A stretch of DNA of 5,495 bases from Conexibacter sp. (GCA_025964215.1 JAOPZG010000408.1:1-5495); one strand, 5' to 3'. Shown: positions 1 to 5,495, counted from the first letter of the stretch. Numbers and translations: made by a program. Notes: generated by a model from the letters alone, not told the origin.

Positions 1-112
1 TGAGCAGCCGGCCGCGCTGCGAGGCGAGGACGACGTCGCGCGCCAGCCCGTGCGGGCCGCGCGGCAGGACCGCGGGCGCGTCCGGCGAGGCGAAGGGCAG
101 CGAGGTGACGGC
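1..112 (-). CDS. TetR-type transcriptional regulator, N-terminus only (partial, start unclear)
   Basis: Directly after the MaoC stop, and in the same frame, the minus strand stays open to the window edge for 37 codons, every one ending in G or C. It reads LPRGPHGLARDVV followed by LASQRGRLL. From family knowledge, many actinobacterial TetR repressors begin with a loop of the form RHGL..E.V followed by SQRERLL, which is the start of helix 1 of the DNA-binding domain; the helix-turn-helix itself would lie beyond the edge. If correct, the protein is a cytoplasmic DNA-binding repressor and could control the hydratase/kinase cluster it follows. No ATG, GTG or TTG occurs in any frame of this stretch; the in-frame CTG at 98-100 is a possible start. 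The identification rests on about 20 residues, so it is tentative. The end given is the limit of the open frame, not a proven start. Confidence 0.45.
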
Positions 113-574
113 TCAGCCCCCGTAGACGCGCGCCAGCGCGTCGGCGACGCAGACCGGCTTGTCGCCGCCCTCGCGCTCGAAGGTCTGGGTGACGGTGAAC
201 TGGACGCCGCCGGGGACCTCGTCGGCCTTGGTCAGCGTGGCGCGCATCCGGACCTTGGAGCCGACCGGCAGCGGCGCCGGGAAGCGCACGCGGTCGTAGC
301 CGTAGTTGATGCCGAACGCGACGTTCGCGATCTCGAACATGGCGTAGGAGAACTGCGGGCCGAGGCTCAGCGTGTAGAGGCCGTGGGCGATCGTGCCGCC
401 GAACGGGGTCTCCTTCGCGCGCTCCGGATCCACGTGGATCCACTGGTGGTCGTCGGTCGCCTCCGCGAAGGCGTCGACCGCCTCTTGGGTGACCTCGAGC
501 CAGTCGCTCACGCCGAGCTCCTGGCCGACCTTGCTCTTGAGCTCGTCGAGCCCGTTGATGACCGTGGCTGCCAT
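113..574 (-). CDS. MaoC-family (R)-specific enoyl-CoA hydratase, HtdZ-like
   Basis: A 153-residue single hot-dog-domain protein, the usual length for short MaoC dehydratases. Residues 36-50 read FAEATDDHQWIHVDP, the hydratase-2 signature, with Asp42 and His47 as the expected catalytic pair. The following PFGGTIAHGLYTLSL and the later RVRFPAPLPVGSKVR are also characteristic. The pattern closely recalls mycobacterial Rv0130 (HtdZ) from memory. The family reversibly hydrates 2-trans-enoyl-CoA to (3R)-hydroxyacyl-CoA in the cytoplasm, in fatty-acid breakdown or supply of hydroxyacyl units; the real substrate chain length cannot be read here. The ATG at 572-574 is chosen because family similarity starts with this short N-terminus. 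It lies 11 bp after the kinase stop without a clear Shine-Dalgarno, which suggests translational coupling. The open frame continues far upstream only because of the high GC content. Confidence 0.93.
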   Translation of the reverse strand: MAATVINGLDELKSKVGQELGVSDWLEVTQEAVDAFAEATDDHQWIHVDPERAKETPFGGTIAHGLYTLSLGPQFSYAMFEIANVAFGINYGYDRVRFPAPLPVGSKVRMRATLTKADEVPGGVQFTVTQTFEREGGDKPVCVADALARVYGG

Positions 575-585
575 AGCGCGGCAGT

Positions 586-1959
586 CTATGACGAGGAGGC
601 GAGCCAGTCCGCCTCGGCACGGCCGAGCGGCGTCGAGGGCGGCTCCTCCGCCATGTACTCGAGCGCGAGCGTGCCCCAGTCGGCGCCGGCGCGCAGCTCT
701 CCGAGGACGCTGAAGAGCAGGCCCTCCATGCGCCGCAGCAGCAGCGCCTGCGGCGGGATCGTCTGGCGGCGCATCTCCTCGAAGTACGGCGAGGCGGGCG
801 AGCCGGAGATCTCCATCGACGTGCGCACGTACTCGGGCGACAGGCGCCGGAAGCCGATCGTGAAGTACCACTCGCCGGCCGCGGTGAGCTGGCCGAGGAC
901 GCGCTCGGGGTCGAAGGCCGCGGGGTCCGGGAGGTAGCCGAGATCGGACAGCCAGCGGTGCACGCCCGCGGCGTCGCCACCGACGACCGCCTTGGCCAGC
1001 GCGCGCTCGCCGTCGAGGTAGTCGGCGTCCATCCGCCGGATCAGGCCGAAGTCGAGGAAGCAGACGCGGCCGTCGTCGCCGAGCAGGTAGTTGCCGGGAT
1101 GGGGGTCGCCGGCGGCGATCCGCTCGCGCCGGACCAGCCCGTAGAAGAACCGGAAGCAGATCTCGGCGAAGCGATCGCGCTCGGCCTCCGGCAGCTCCTT
1201 GACCTCCGCGAACCCGCGGCCCTGCACGAACTCGGTGATCAGGACGCGGCGGGTCGACATCGAGGTGACGACGTCGGGCACGCGGATGAACGGATGGCCC
1301 TTGAACGCCCGGGCGACGCGGCGCTGGTTCTGGGCCTCGAGCTCGTAGTCGAGCTCCTCGCCGATCCGGTCGCGCAGCTCGTTGAGGATCGCCTTGGCGT
1401 CGAGGCCGGGCGCGAGCCGCTTGACGAGCGGGAGCAGGACGGCGGCGTTGCGCAGGTCGGTCTCGACCGCCTCGGCGACCCCCGGGTTCTGGACCTTGAC
1501 GGCGACGTCGCGGCCGTCGTGCAGCGCGGCGCGGTAGACCTGGCCGATCGAGGCGGCGGCGACCGGGTTGTCGTCGAGCTCCCGGAAGTGCTCGTCCAGC
1601 GAGCCGCCGAGGTCGTCGACGATGACCTTCTCCATCTTCTTGAACGGCACCTGCGGCGCGTCGTCGCGCAAGGACGACAACTTCTCCTTGAACGCCTCGC
1701 GCTCGCCCTCGGGGACCATGTCGAAGTCCACGGTCGAGAGGACCTGGCCGAGCTTCATCGCCGCGCCCTTCATCTGGCCGAGCTGCGTGACCAGCTCGTC
1801 GGCCAGCGCGAGGGCGCGCTTGGCGTCGGCCGCCTCGGCGCCCTCGTCGGAGCGGAGGCGGTTCGCGGCCTGGGTGCCGGCCCAGCGCGCGCTCTGGCCC
1901 GCGACGAGGCCGCCGAACTTGGCGGTCCGGGCGAGGCGGCTGGTGGGGATCTTGGGCAT
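586..1959 (-). CDS. ABC1/UbiB (AarF/ADCK) family atypical kinase
   Basis: A 457-residue cytoplasmic or membrane-associated protein with the full set of ABC1 motifs: the KxGQ signature (Lys69-Gln72, AAMKLGQVLS), the Ala-rich loop and SIGQVYRA (134-144), the ATP-binding lysine in VAVKVQ (Lys155), an ExD-type motif near EELDYE (201-206), the catalytic loop GDPHPGN (Asp285, Asn290) and the metal-binding DFG (Asp303-Gly305). This is the AarF/UbiB/ADCK fold, linked in studied members to ubiquinone or other isoprenoid-lipid metabolism, often as an ATPase rather than a protein kinase. Its substrate here is unknown; actinobacteria generally use menaquinone, so a ubiquinone role should not be assumed. 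No quinone gene is adjacent; the downstream partner is a MaoC hydratase. The ATG at 1957-1959 is supported by AGGA seven bases upstream (complement 1967-1970) and by the typical short N-terminus. No C-terminal membrane helix is evident. Confidence 0.95.
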   Translation of the reverse strand: MPKIPTSRLARTAKFGGLVAGQSARWAGTQAANRLRSDEGAEAADAKRALALADELVTQLGQMKGAAMKLGQVLSTVDFDMVPEGEREAFKEKLSSLRDDAPQVPFKKMEKVIVDDLGGSLDEHFRELDDNPVAAASIGQVYRAALHDGRDVAVKVQNPGVAEAVETDLRNAAVLLPLVKRLAPGLDAKAILNELRDRIGEELDYELEAQNQRRVARAFKGHPFIRVPDVVTSMSTRRVLITEFVQGRGFAEVKELPEAERDRFAEICFRFFYGLVRRERIAAGDPHPGNYLLGDDGRVCFLDFGLIRRMDADYLDGERALAKAVVGGDAAGVHRWLSDLGYLPDPAAFDPERVLGQLTAAGEWYFTIGFRRLSPEYVRTSMEISGSPASPYFEEMRRQTIPPQALLLRRMEGLLFSVLGELRAGADWGTLALEYMAEEPPSTPLGRAEADWLASSS

Positions 1960-1987
1960 CGGGGAGTCCTGCCAGAGTAGGGGTCAC
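1960..1987. promoter_or_regulatory. 28-bp divergent intergenic gap with two ribosome binding sites
   Basis: The kinase (minus) and exonuclease (plus) start codons face away from each other across only 28 bases. The gap holds AGGA for the kinase on the minus strand (1967-1970) and AGGGG for the exonuclease on the plus strand (1979-1983, four bases before the ATG, a short spacing). There is no space for two complete promoters, so each -35/-10 region must lie at least partly inside the opposite gene, or the two mRNAs overlap at their 5' ends. I found no convincing dyad or -10/-35 pair within the gap itself. Confidence 0.5.
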
Positions 1988-2848
1988 ATGGGTCCGCTCC
2001 TGGTCGTCGACGCGCCATCGCTGCTCTACCGCGCCTTCTACGGACTGCCGAAGTCCATTACGGGCGCCGACGGCCAGCCGGTCAACGCGCTGCTGGGCTT
2101 CGCCAACCAGGTGCTGTGGGCGGTCGAGCGCCACGCGCCGCGCGCGGTCGTGCTGTGCAGCGGCGCCGAGGCGGCGGGCTACCGCGTGCAGGCGCTGCCG
2201 AACTACCACGCCGACCGCCCGCCCGTGCCCGACGAGCTGGCGCCGCAGTGGGCCGACGCGCCGAGCTTCTTCGGCGCGTTCGGCTGGGCGTGGGAGGACG
2301 CGGGCGACCTCGAGGCCGACGACCTGCTCGGCGCGTACGCGTCCGCCGAGGTCGCGGCCGGCGGGACGGCGCTGATCTTCAGCGGCGACCGGGACATGTT
2401 CCAGTGCGTCGGCGAGGCGGTGCAGGTGCTCTACCCGCGCGGCGGCAAGGACGGGCCGGAGCTGGTCGACGTCGCTGGCGTCAAGGCGCGCTACGGCATC
2501 CGGCCCGACCAGGTCCCGGACTTCATCGCGCTGCGAGGCGACCCGTCCGACGGGATCCCCGGCGCCAAGGGGATCGGGGAGAAGACGGCCGGCGAGATCC
2601 TGCGCGTGCACGGCGACCTCGAGGCCGCGATCGCGGGCGCCGACCAGGAGCGCCCGCGGGTCGCGCGGGCGCTGCGCGACCAGGCCGACGAGCTGCGCGA
2701 GTTCCGCCGGATCGCGACGCTCCAGCCGATCTCCGTGACCGCTCCCGCCGACGCGCCGACGACCTTCGGCGCGGCGTCCGCGGCGGCCTCGGAGCGCGGG
2801 ATGGGGCGCCTGGCGGCCCGGCTGGAGGAGCTCGCCGGGAAGGAGTAG
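1988..2848 (+). CDS. Stand-alone 5'-3' exonuclease (FEN-like, PIN + H3TH domain)
   Basis: A 286-residue cytoplasmic nuclease matching the N-terminal nuclease domain of DNA polymerase I, without the polymerase. In order: VVDAPSLLYRAFYG (Asp8), VNALLGFANQVL helix, LPNYHADRPPVP (arch/helical region), LEADDLLG (Glu109, Asp111, Asp112), FSGDRDMFQC (Asp134, Asp136), and the helix-3-turn-helix GDPSDGIPGAKGIGEKTA (Asp185, Asp188; residues 184-201), which binds DNA. The family removes 5' flaps or RNA primers during replication and repair. Compared with Taq polymerase (VVFD), the expected Asp after the strand is replaced: residues 54-58 read VVLCS, putting Cys57 at the ligand position, and the following YKA motif is YHA (His74). 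Catalysis may therefore be altered, or this may be a normal variant of the clade. The ATG at 1988 has AGGGG upstream and fits the family N-terminus exactly. The C-terminal 40 residues are Ala-rich. Confidence 0.93.
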   Translation: MGPLLVVDAPSLLYRAFYGLPKSITGADGQPVNALLGFANQVLWAVERHAPRAVVLCSGAEAAGYRVQALPNYHADRPPVPDELAPQWADAPSFFGAFGWAWEDAGDLEADDLLGAYASAEVAAGGTALIFSGDRDMFQCVGEAVQVLYPRGGKDGPELVDVAGVKARYGIRPDQVPDFIALRGDPSDGIPGAKGIGEKTAGEILRVHGDLEAAIAGADQERPRVARALRDQADELREFRRIATLQPISVTAPADAPTTFGAASAAASERGMGRLAARLEELAGKE

Positions 2849-2869
2849 GGCGTTGGCAGGCGAACGCCC
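2848..2869 (+). terminator. Perfect 7-bp inverted repeat after the exonuclease stop (hairpin or operator)
   Basis: GGGCGTT (2848-2854) and AACGCCC (2863-2869) pair perfectly around an 8-base loop, beginning on the last base of the exonuclease stop codon. It could be a terminator or attenuator hairpin limiting read-through into the hydrolase, but no T-run follows, so a classical Rho-independent terminator is not supported. The same dyad could instead be a repressor operator for the downstream gene. The symmetry is seen directly; the function is inferred. Confidence 0.35.
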
Positions 2870-2881
2870 CGCTGGAGAGCG

Positions 2882-2911
2882 ATGCGCCGTCTGCCGATGC
2901 TTCAGCGATGA
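2882..2911 (+). CDS. Possible nine-codon leader ORF ahead of the GH2 gene
   Basis: ATG at 2882 opens a nine-residue reading frame (MRRLPMLQR) that ends in TGA at 2909-2911, so the stop overlaps the hydrolase start as ATGA. GGAGAG (2874-2879) lies just upstream, whereas the hydrolase ATG at 2908 has no purine-rich site of its own. This arrangement would allow ribosomes to load at the leader and restart on the hydrolase. The peptide is too short to show selection, and chance occurrence is quite possible. No run of one repeated amino-acid codon suggests classical attenuation. Confidence 0.25.
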   Translation: MRRLPMLQR

Positions 2912-5052
2912 TCCCCCGCGTGGTGCGAGAACTCGCCGCATGCCTGTGCGCGGCTGCGCTGATCTGCGCGGCCGGTTCCGGCACTGCTGTGGCCGCTCCT
3001 GCGCCTCCTCGCGCGGTGGATCTCGACTCCGGCGGCTGGGAGTACGCGCCCGACCCCACGAACGCCGGCCTGCGCGGAATCGGACCCACCCACCCTGGCG
3101 GGCCCGGCGGTTTGACCTGGACAGCCGTCGACCTCCCGCACGTCTTCGACCCGCACCCCGACGCCAAGGTCTTCTCCGGCCAGACCGGCTGGTACCGCAT
3201 CAGGCTCACGCAGCCGACCGGGACGCCCGCGGGCTACGCGTGGGGCCTGCACTTCGAGCAGGTCCGCCGCCTCGCCGACGTCTTCCTCGACGGCCGGCGG
3301 ATCGCGGTCCACAGCGACCCCTACGCGCCGTTCACCGTTGCGCTGCCGCAGCTCGCCGACGGCCGGCCGCACGAGCTGGTCGTGCGCGCCGACAACCACA
3401 AGGGCAAGGAGCCGCGCGAGGGCTGGTGGAACTGGGGCGGGATGACGCGCCCGGCGCAGCTCGTCCCGCTCGGCGCGCTGGTGACCCACGACCCCGGCTT
3501 CCTGCCGCGCCAGCACTGCGACGAGGACGGCGGCAACTGCTCGTGGAGCGTCCTGGTCGACGCGACGGTCGAGAACCGCAGCGCCGCGACGATCCGGCCG
3601 AAGCTGCTCGCGCACTTGACGAACCCCGACGGCAGGGACGCCGGCAGCGCGAGCGCGCTCGCCCGCCCGCTGGCCCCGGGCGAGACGGCGCGCGTGCGCT
3701 TCTCCGTGCCGGTGAGCGGCGACGCGCAGCTCTGGGGCCCGGGCCATCCCGCGCTCTACGGCGCGTCCCTGGAGACGGCCGGCGCCGGCGGCCCGGTCTG
3801 GCAGCGCGACAGCGCGCGGATCGGCCTGCGCACGGTGACGGTCCGCAACGGGCTGCTCGAGCTCAACGGCAAGCCGGTCGAGCTGCGCGGCGCCTCGATC
3901 CAGGAGGACGTCGACGGCCACGGCCCCGCGCTGACCGACGACGACGTGAACGCGATCGTCGCCCAGCTGAAGGCGGTCGGCGCGAACGTGACGCGCGCGC
4001 ACTACGCGCTCGACCAGCGCTTGCAGGACAAGCTCGACGCGGCCGGCATCATGGTCTGGAGCCAGGCCCCGATCTACCACCGCGACAAGCTGCTGGTCAC
4101 CGAGGCCCAGCGCGACACCGCGCTCTCGACCGTCCGCGCCGCGGTCCTCCAGACCCGCGACCACCCCTCGACGATCACGCACTCGGTCGCCAACGAGCTG
4201 TCGGTGATCCCCGACAAGGTGCCCGGCACCGCGGCCTTCCTGCGCGACGCGCGCGCGCTGACCGTCGACCTCGACCCGACGCTGCCGACCGCCGTCGACA
4301 CGCTGAGCTACCCGGGCTACGTGCGCCAGGAGGCCTACGCGGCGTTCGACCTGCTCGGGATCAACAGCTACTTCGGCTGGTACCCCGGCAAGCCCGGCCA
4401 CTCGACCGCGGACATCCGCTCGCTCGGGCCGTACCTGGCCGGGATGCGCGCCGAGTACCCCGACGCGGGGCTCGTGCTGACCGAGTTCGGCGCGGAGTCG
4501 ACGCTGACCGGGCCGGCGACCGAGAAGCAGACCTACGCCTTCCAGGAGCTCTACACGCGCGACGTGCTCGCGGCCGTCAAGCGCGCACCGACGCTCAGCG
4601 GTGCGATCTACTGGACGCTCCAGGAGTTCGCGATCAAGCCGGCGTGGGACGGCGGCGCGCAGCTCCGCGCGGCGGACCGCACGACGATCCACCACAAGGG
4701 CCTCATCACCTACGACGGGCGCCCGAAGCCGGCCTACGACGTCCTCAAGGACAACATCGAGGCGACGCCGGTCGTGCGCCCCGACGCCGACGTCGCGCTC
4801 GCGCTCGACACCCGCGTGCCCGACCACGACCGCGGCCGCGTCGGCCTCGGCTTCGCGCTGGCGATCCTGATCGCCGTCGCCGTCCTGCTCGCCGTCGACC
4901 TGTGGGCCTTCCTCGGCTGGCGCCTCGCGATCCTCGCCGACGACCGCGAGACCCGCGAGCGGCGCCTGCGCATCATCCGCGCGCATCGCACGACGCGGGC
5001 CGGCGACGACGAGCTCGCCGCCGCGTCGTCGCCCGTGCGCGTCGTGGCCTAG
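2908..5052 (+). CDS. Secreted, membrane-tethered glycoside hydrolase family 2 protein (beta-glucuronidase/galactosidase-like)
   Basis: 714 residues. A Sec signal peptide (basic Arg4/Arg7, hydrophobic core 9-22, AVA then AP, cleavage expected after residue 29) is followed by a GH2 jelly-roll sugar-binding domain (about 36-190, with WYRIRL and the Trp-rich GWWNWGG), an Ig-like beta-sandwich (about 210-310) and a TIM barrel (about 315-615). Catalytic residues are visible: acid/base Glu430 in VANELS and nucleophile Glu526 in LTEFGAES; RAHY (363-366) is the substrate-side motif. The family cleaves beta-linked sugars such as glucuronides, galactosides or mannosides; the exact sugar cannot be told from sequence. 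After a short linker, residues 645-669 form a transmembrane helix followed by an Arg-rich tail (RETRERRLRIIR), giving an outside catalytic domain and inside C-terminus. No lipobox or LPXTG is present. The mature part contains just two cysteines (204, 211), a likely disulfide. The ATG at 2908 is chosen because the signal peptide begins there; the open frame upstream is a shadow. Confidence 0.9.
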   Translation: MIPRVVRELAACLCAAALICAAGSGTAVAAPAPPRAVDLDSGGWEYAPDPTNAGLRGIGPTHPGGPGGLTWTAVDLPHVFDPHPDAKVFSGQTGWYRIRLTQPTGTPAGYAWGLHFEQVRRLADVFLDGRRIAVHSDPYAPFTVALPQLADGRPHELVVRADNHKGKEPREGWWNWGGMTRPAQLVPLGALVTHDPGFLPRQHCDEDGGNCSWSVLVDATVENRSAATIRPKLLAHLTNPDGRDAGSASALARPLAPGETARVRFSVPVSGDAQLWGPGHPALYGASLETAGAGGPVWQRDSARIGLRTVTVRNGLLELNGKPVELRGASIQEDVDGHGPALTDDDVNAIVAQLKAVGANVTRAHYALDQRLQDKLDAAGIMVWSQAPIYHRDKLLVTEAQRDTALSTVRAAVLQTRDHPSTITHSVANELSVIPDKVPGTAAFLRDARALTVDLDPTLPTAVDTLSYPGYVRQEAYAAFDLLGINSYFGWYPGKPGHSTADIRSLGPYLAGMRAEYPDAGLVLTEFGAESTLTGPATEKQTYAFQELYTRDVLAAVKRAPTLSGAIYWTLQEFAIKPAWDGGAQLRAADRTTIHHKGLITYDGRPKPAYDVLKDNIEATPVVRPDADVALALDTRVPDHDRGRVGLGFALAILIAVAVLLAVDLWAFLGWRLAILADDRETRERRLRIIRAHRTTRAGDDELAAASSPVRVVA

Positions 5053-5055
5053 GGC

Positions 5056-5495
5056 CTACGGGTGCAGCGCGGTCCGGCCGCCGCTCGCGTAGCGCTGGGC
5101 GTCGAGCTCGGTGTGGCCGCTGGCGCCGACCGACAGCCAGCCGACCGCGTCGATCCGGGCGCCGATGCGCGGGAGGCGAGCGACCGGCAGCACGGCCGCG
5201 AGCTTGACGATCCGCGGGTGCAGCCGGCTGATCACGATCAGGTGGCGGTCGCCGTCGCCGTCGGGGTCGTGCTTCTGGATCCAGATCACGCGGCCGCTGA
5301 CGTGCGCGCACAGGGGCTGCTCGTTGGCCCGCGGCCCGCGCCGGCACGGGACCGTCCAGGCGGGCGCCCGCGCCTGCCCCGCGGCGCTCGTGAGCTGCTC
5401 CTGCGGATAGGTCTCGTAGGTGCCGCGGGAGAGCAGCGCCCCGAGCGCCGCAGCGACGACAACGAGCGCCAGCGCGACCGCCGCGAGGATCCGGC
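5056..5495 (-). CDS. Exported or membrane-anchored small protein of unknown function (5' end beyond window)
   Basis: The minus-strand frame ending in TAG at 5056-5058 is open to the right edge; 145 complete codons are visible, numbered here from the edge. Residues 1-21 (RILAAVALALVVVAAALGALL) form a hydrophobic segment, a signal peptide or N-terminal anchor, so only a few N-terminal residues are probably missing. The exported part has two cysteines (50 and 62), then GRVIWIQKH, an acidic loop DPDGDGDRH (76-84) fitting the DxDxDG pattern of calcium-binding loops, and alternating beta-rich sequence ending in DAVGWLSV and a short tail. The beta-rich region with a DGDxH turn resembles small OB-fold-like actinobacterial proteins, but I cannot name a family. 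It converges on the hydrolase with three bases between the stops; a functional link is not shown. An internal GTG at 5287-5289 is not the start, because coding character continues upstream. Confidence 0.7.
   Translation of the reverse strand, partial: RILAAVALALVVVAAALGALLSRGTYETYPQEQLTSAAGQARAPAWTVPCRRGPRANEQPLCAHVSGRVIWIQKHDPDGDGDRHLIVISRLHPRIVKLAAVLPVARLPRIGARIDAVGWLSVGASGHTELDAQRYASGGRTALHP

Noticed and set aside
50..937. 295-residue plus-strand open frame antisense to MaoC and the kinase
   Set aside because: No recognisable domain, and it covers the two best-supported genes on the opposite strand.
1974..1979. TACTCT on the minus strand as a -10 box for the kinase
   Set aside because: The implied transcription start would fall on the AGGA ribosome binding site and there is no partner -35 element; probably chance.
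2116..2907. Upstream extension of the GH2 reading frame
   Set aside because: It overlaps the exonuclease out of frame, is Arg/Gly-rich shadow sequence, and the hydrolase has a clear signal peptide starting at 2908.
575..2941. Long minus-strand open frame running upstream of the MaoC start through the kinase and exonuclease
   Set aside because: It is the MaoC frame continued without stops because of high GC content; the sequence is low-complexity Arg/Ala/Gly/Pro and antisense or out of frame to well-supported genes.
2908..2994. Lipoprotein signal in the hydrolase N-terminus
   Set aside because: The cysteines at 12, 14 and 20 are not preceded by a valid lipobox (ALIC has Ile at the -1 position); an AVA signal-peptidase-I site fits better.
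2902..4986. 694-residue open frame antisense to the hydrolase
   Set aside because: Composition is Arg/Val/Ala/Asp-rich with no motif; it mirrors the strong third-position GC of the real gene.
2853..5207. 784-residue plus-strand frame overlapping the hydrolase
   Set aside because: It is made largely of Arg/Ala/Gly/Pro runs typical of a shifted shadow frame; the overlapping frame holds the conserved GH2 residues.
1..5495. Mobile element, CRISPR array, tRNA or rRNA
   Set aside because: No transposase or integrase motif, regularly spaced repeat or structured-RNA signature was seen; nearly all bases are covered by coding sequence.

Overview
The window is very GC-rich, with G or C at almost every third codon position, and reads as a high-GC actinobacterium. 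The protein flavour (a stand-alone 5'-3' exonuclease lying divergent to an ABC1 kinase, and an HtdZ-like MaoC hydratase followed by a TetR-type N-terminus) suggests the Thermoleophilia (Solirubrobacter or Conexibacter relatives). That placement is inference from gene style, not a database result.

Left half (1-1959), minus strand: a tight cluster is transcribed right to left. It starts with an ABC1/UbiB-family atypical kinase (586-1959), continues with a MaoC-fold (R)-specific enoyl-CoA hydratase (113-574), and ends with what looks like the N-terminus of a TetR-type repressor running off the left edge (1-112). The spacings are 11 bp and 0 bp, so one operon is likely. The TetR-like frame has no ATG, GTG or TTG anywhere in the visible 112 bases.

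Centre (1960-2848): a 28-bp divergent gap separates the kinase from a plus-strand 286-aa 5'-3' exonuclease (FEN-like, not fused to DNA polymerase I). Its metal-binding acidic residues are present except one, where Cys replaces the expected Asp.

Right half (2849-5495): 59 bp after the exonuclease comes a 714-aa secreted glycoside hydrolase of the GH2 type. It has both catalytic glutamates, a Sec signal peptide, and a C-terminal membrane helix with a basic cytoplasmic tail, so it is probably tethered to the outer face of the membrane. The 59-bp gap holds a perfect 7-bp inverted repeat and a nine-codon leader ORF whose stop overlaps the hydrolase start. Three bases after the hydrolase stop, a convergent minus-strand gene ends. 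It encodes a small exported or membrane-anchored protein of unknown function, cut by the right edge.

The window is mostly ordinary chromosomal content: lipid/acyl-CoA metabolism with its kinase neighbour, a nuclease, and a cell-surface sugar hydrolase. I see no mobile element, CRISPR array, tRNA or rRNA. The points most worth checking are the altered exonuclease active site, the membrane-tethered GH2 architecture with its leader, and the missing start codon of the TetR-like gene.
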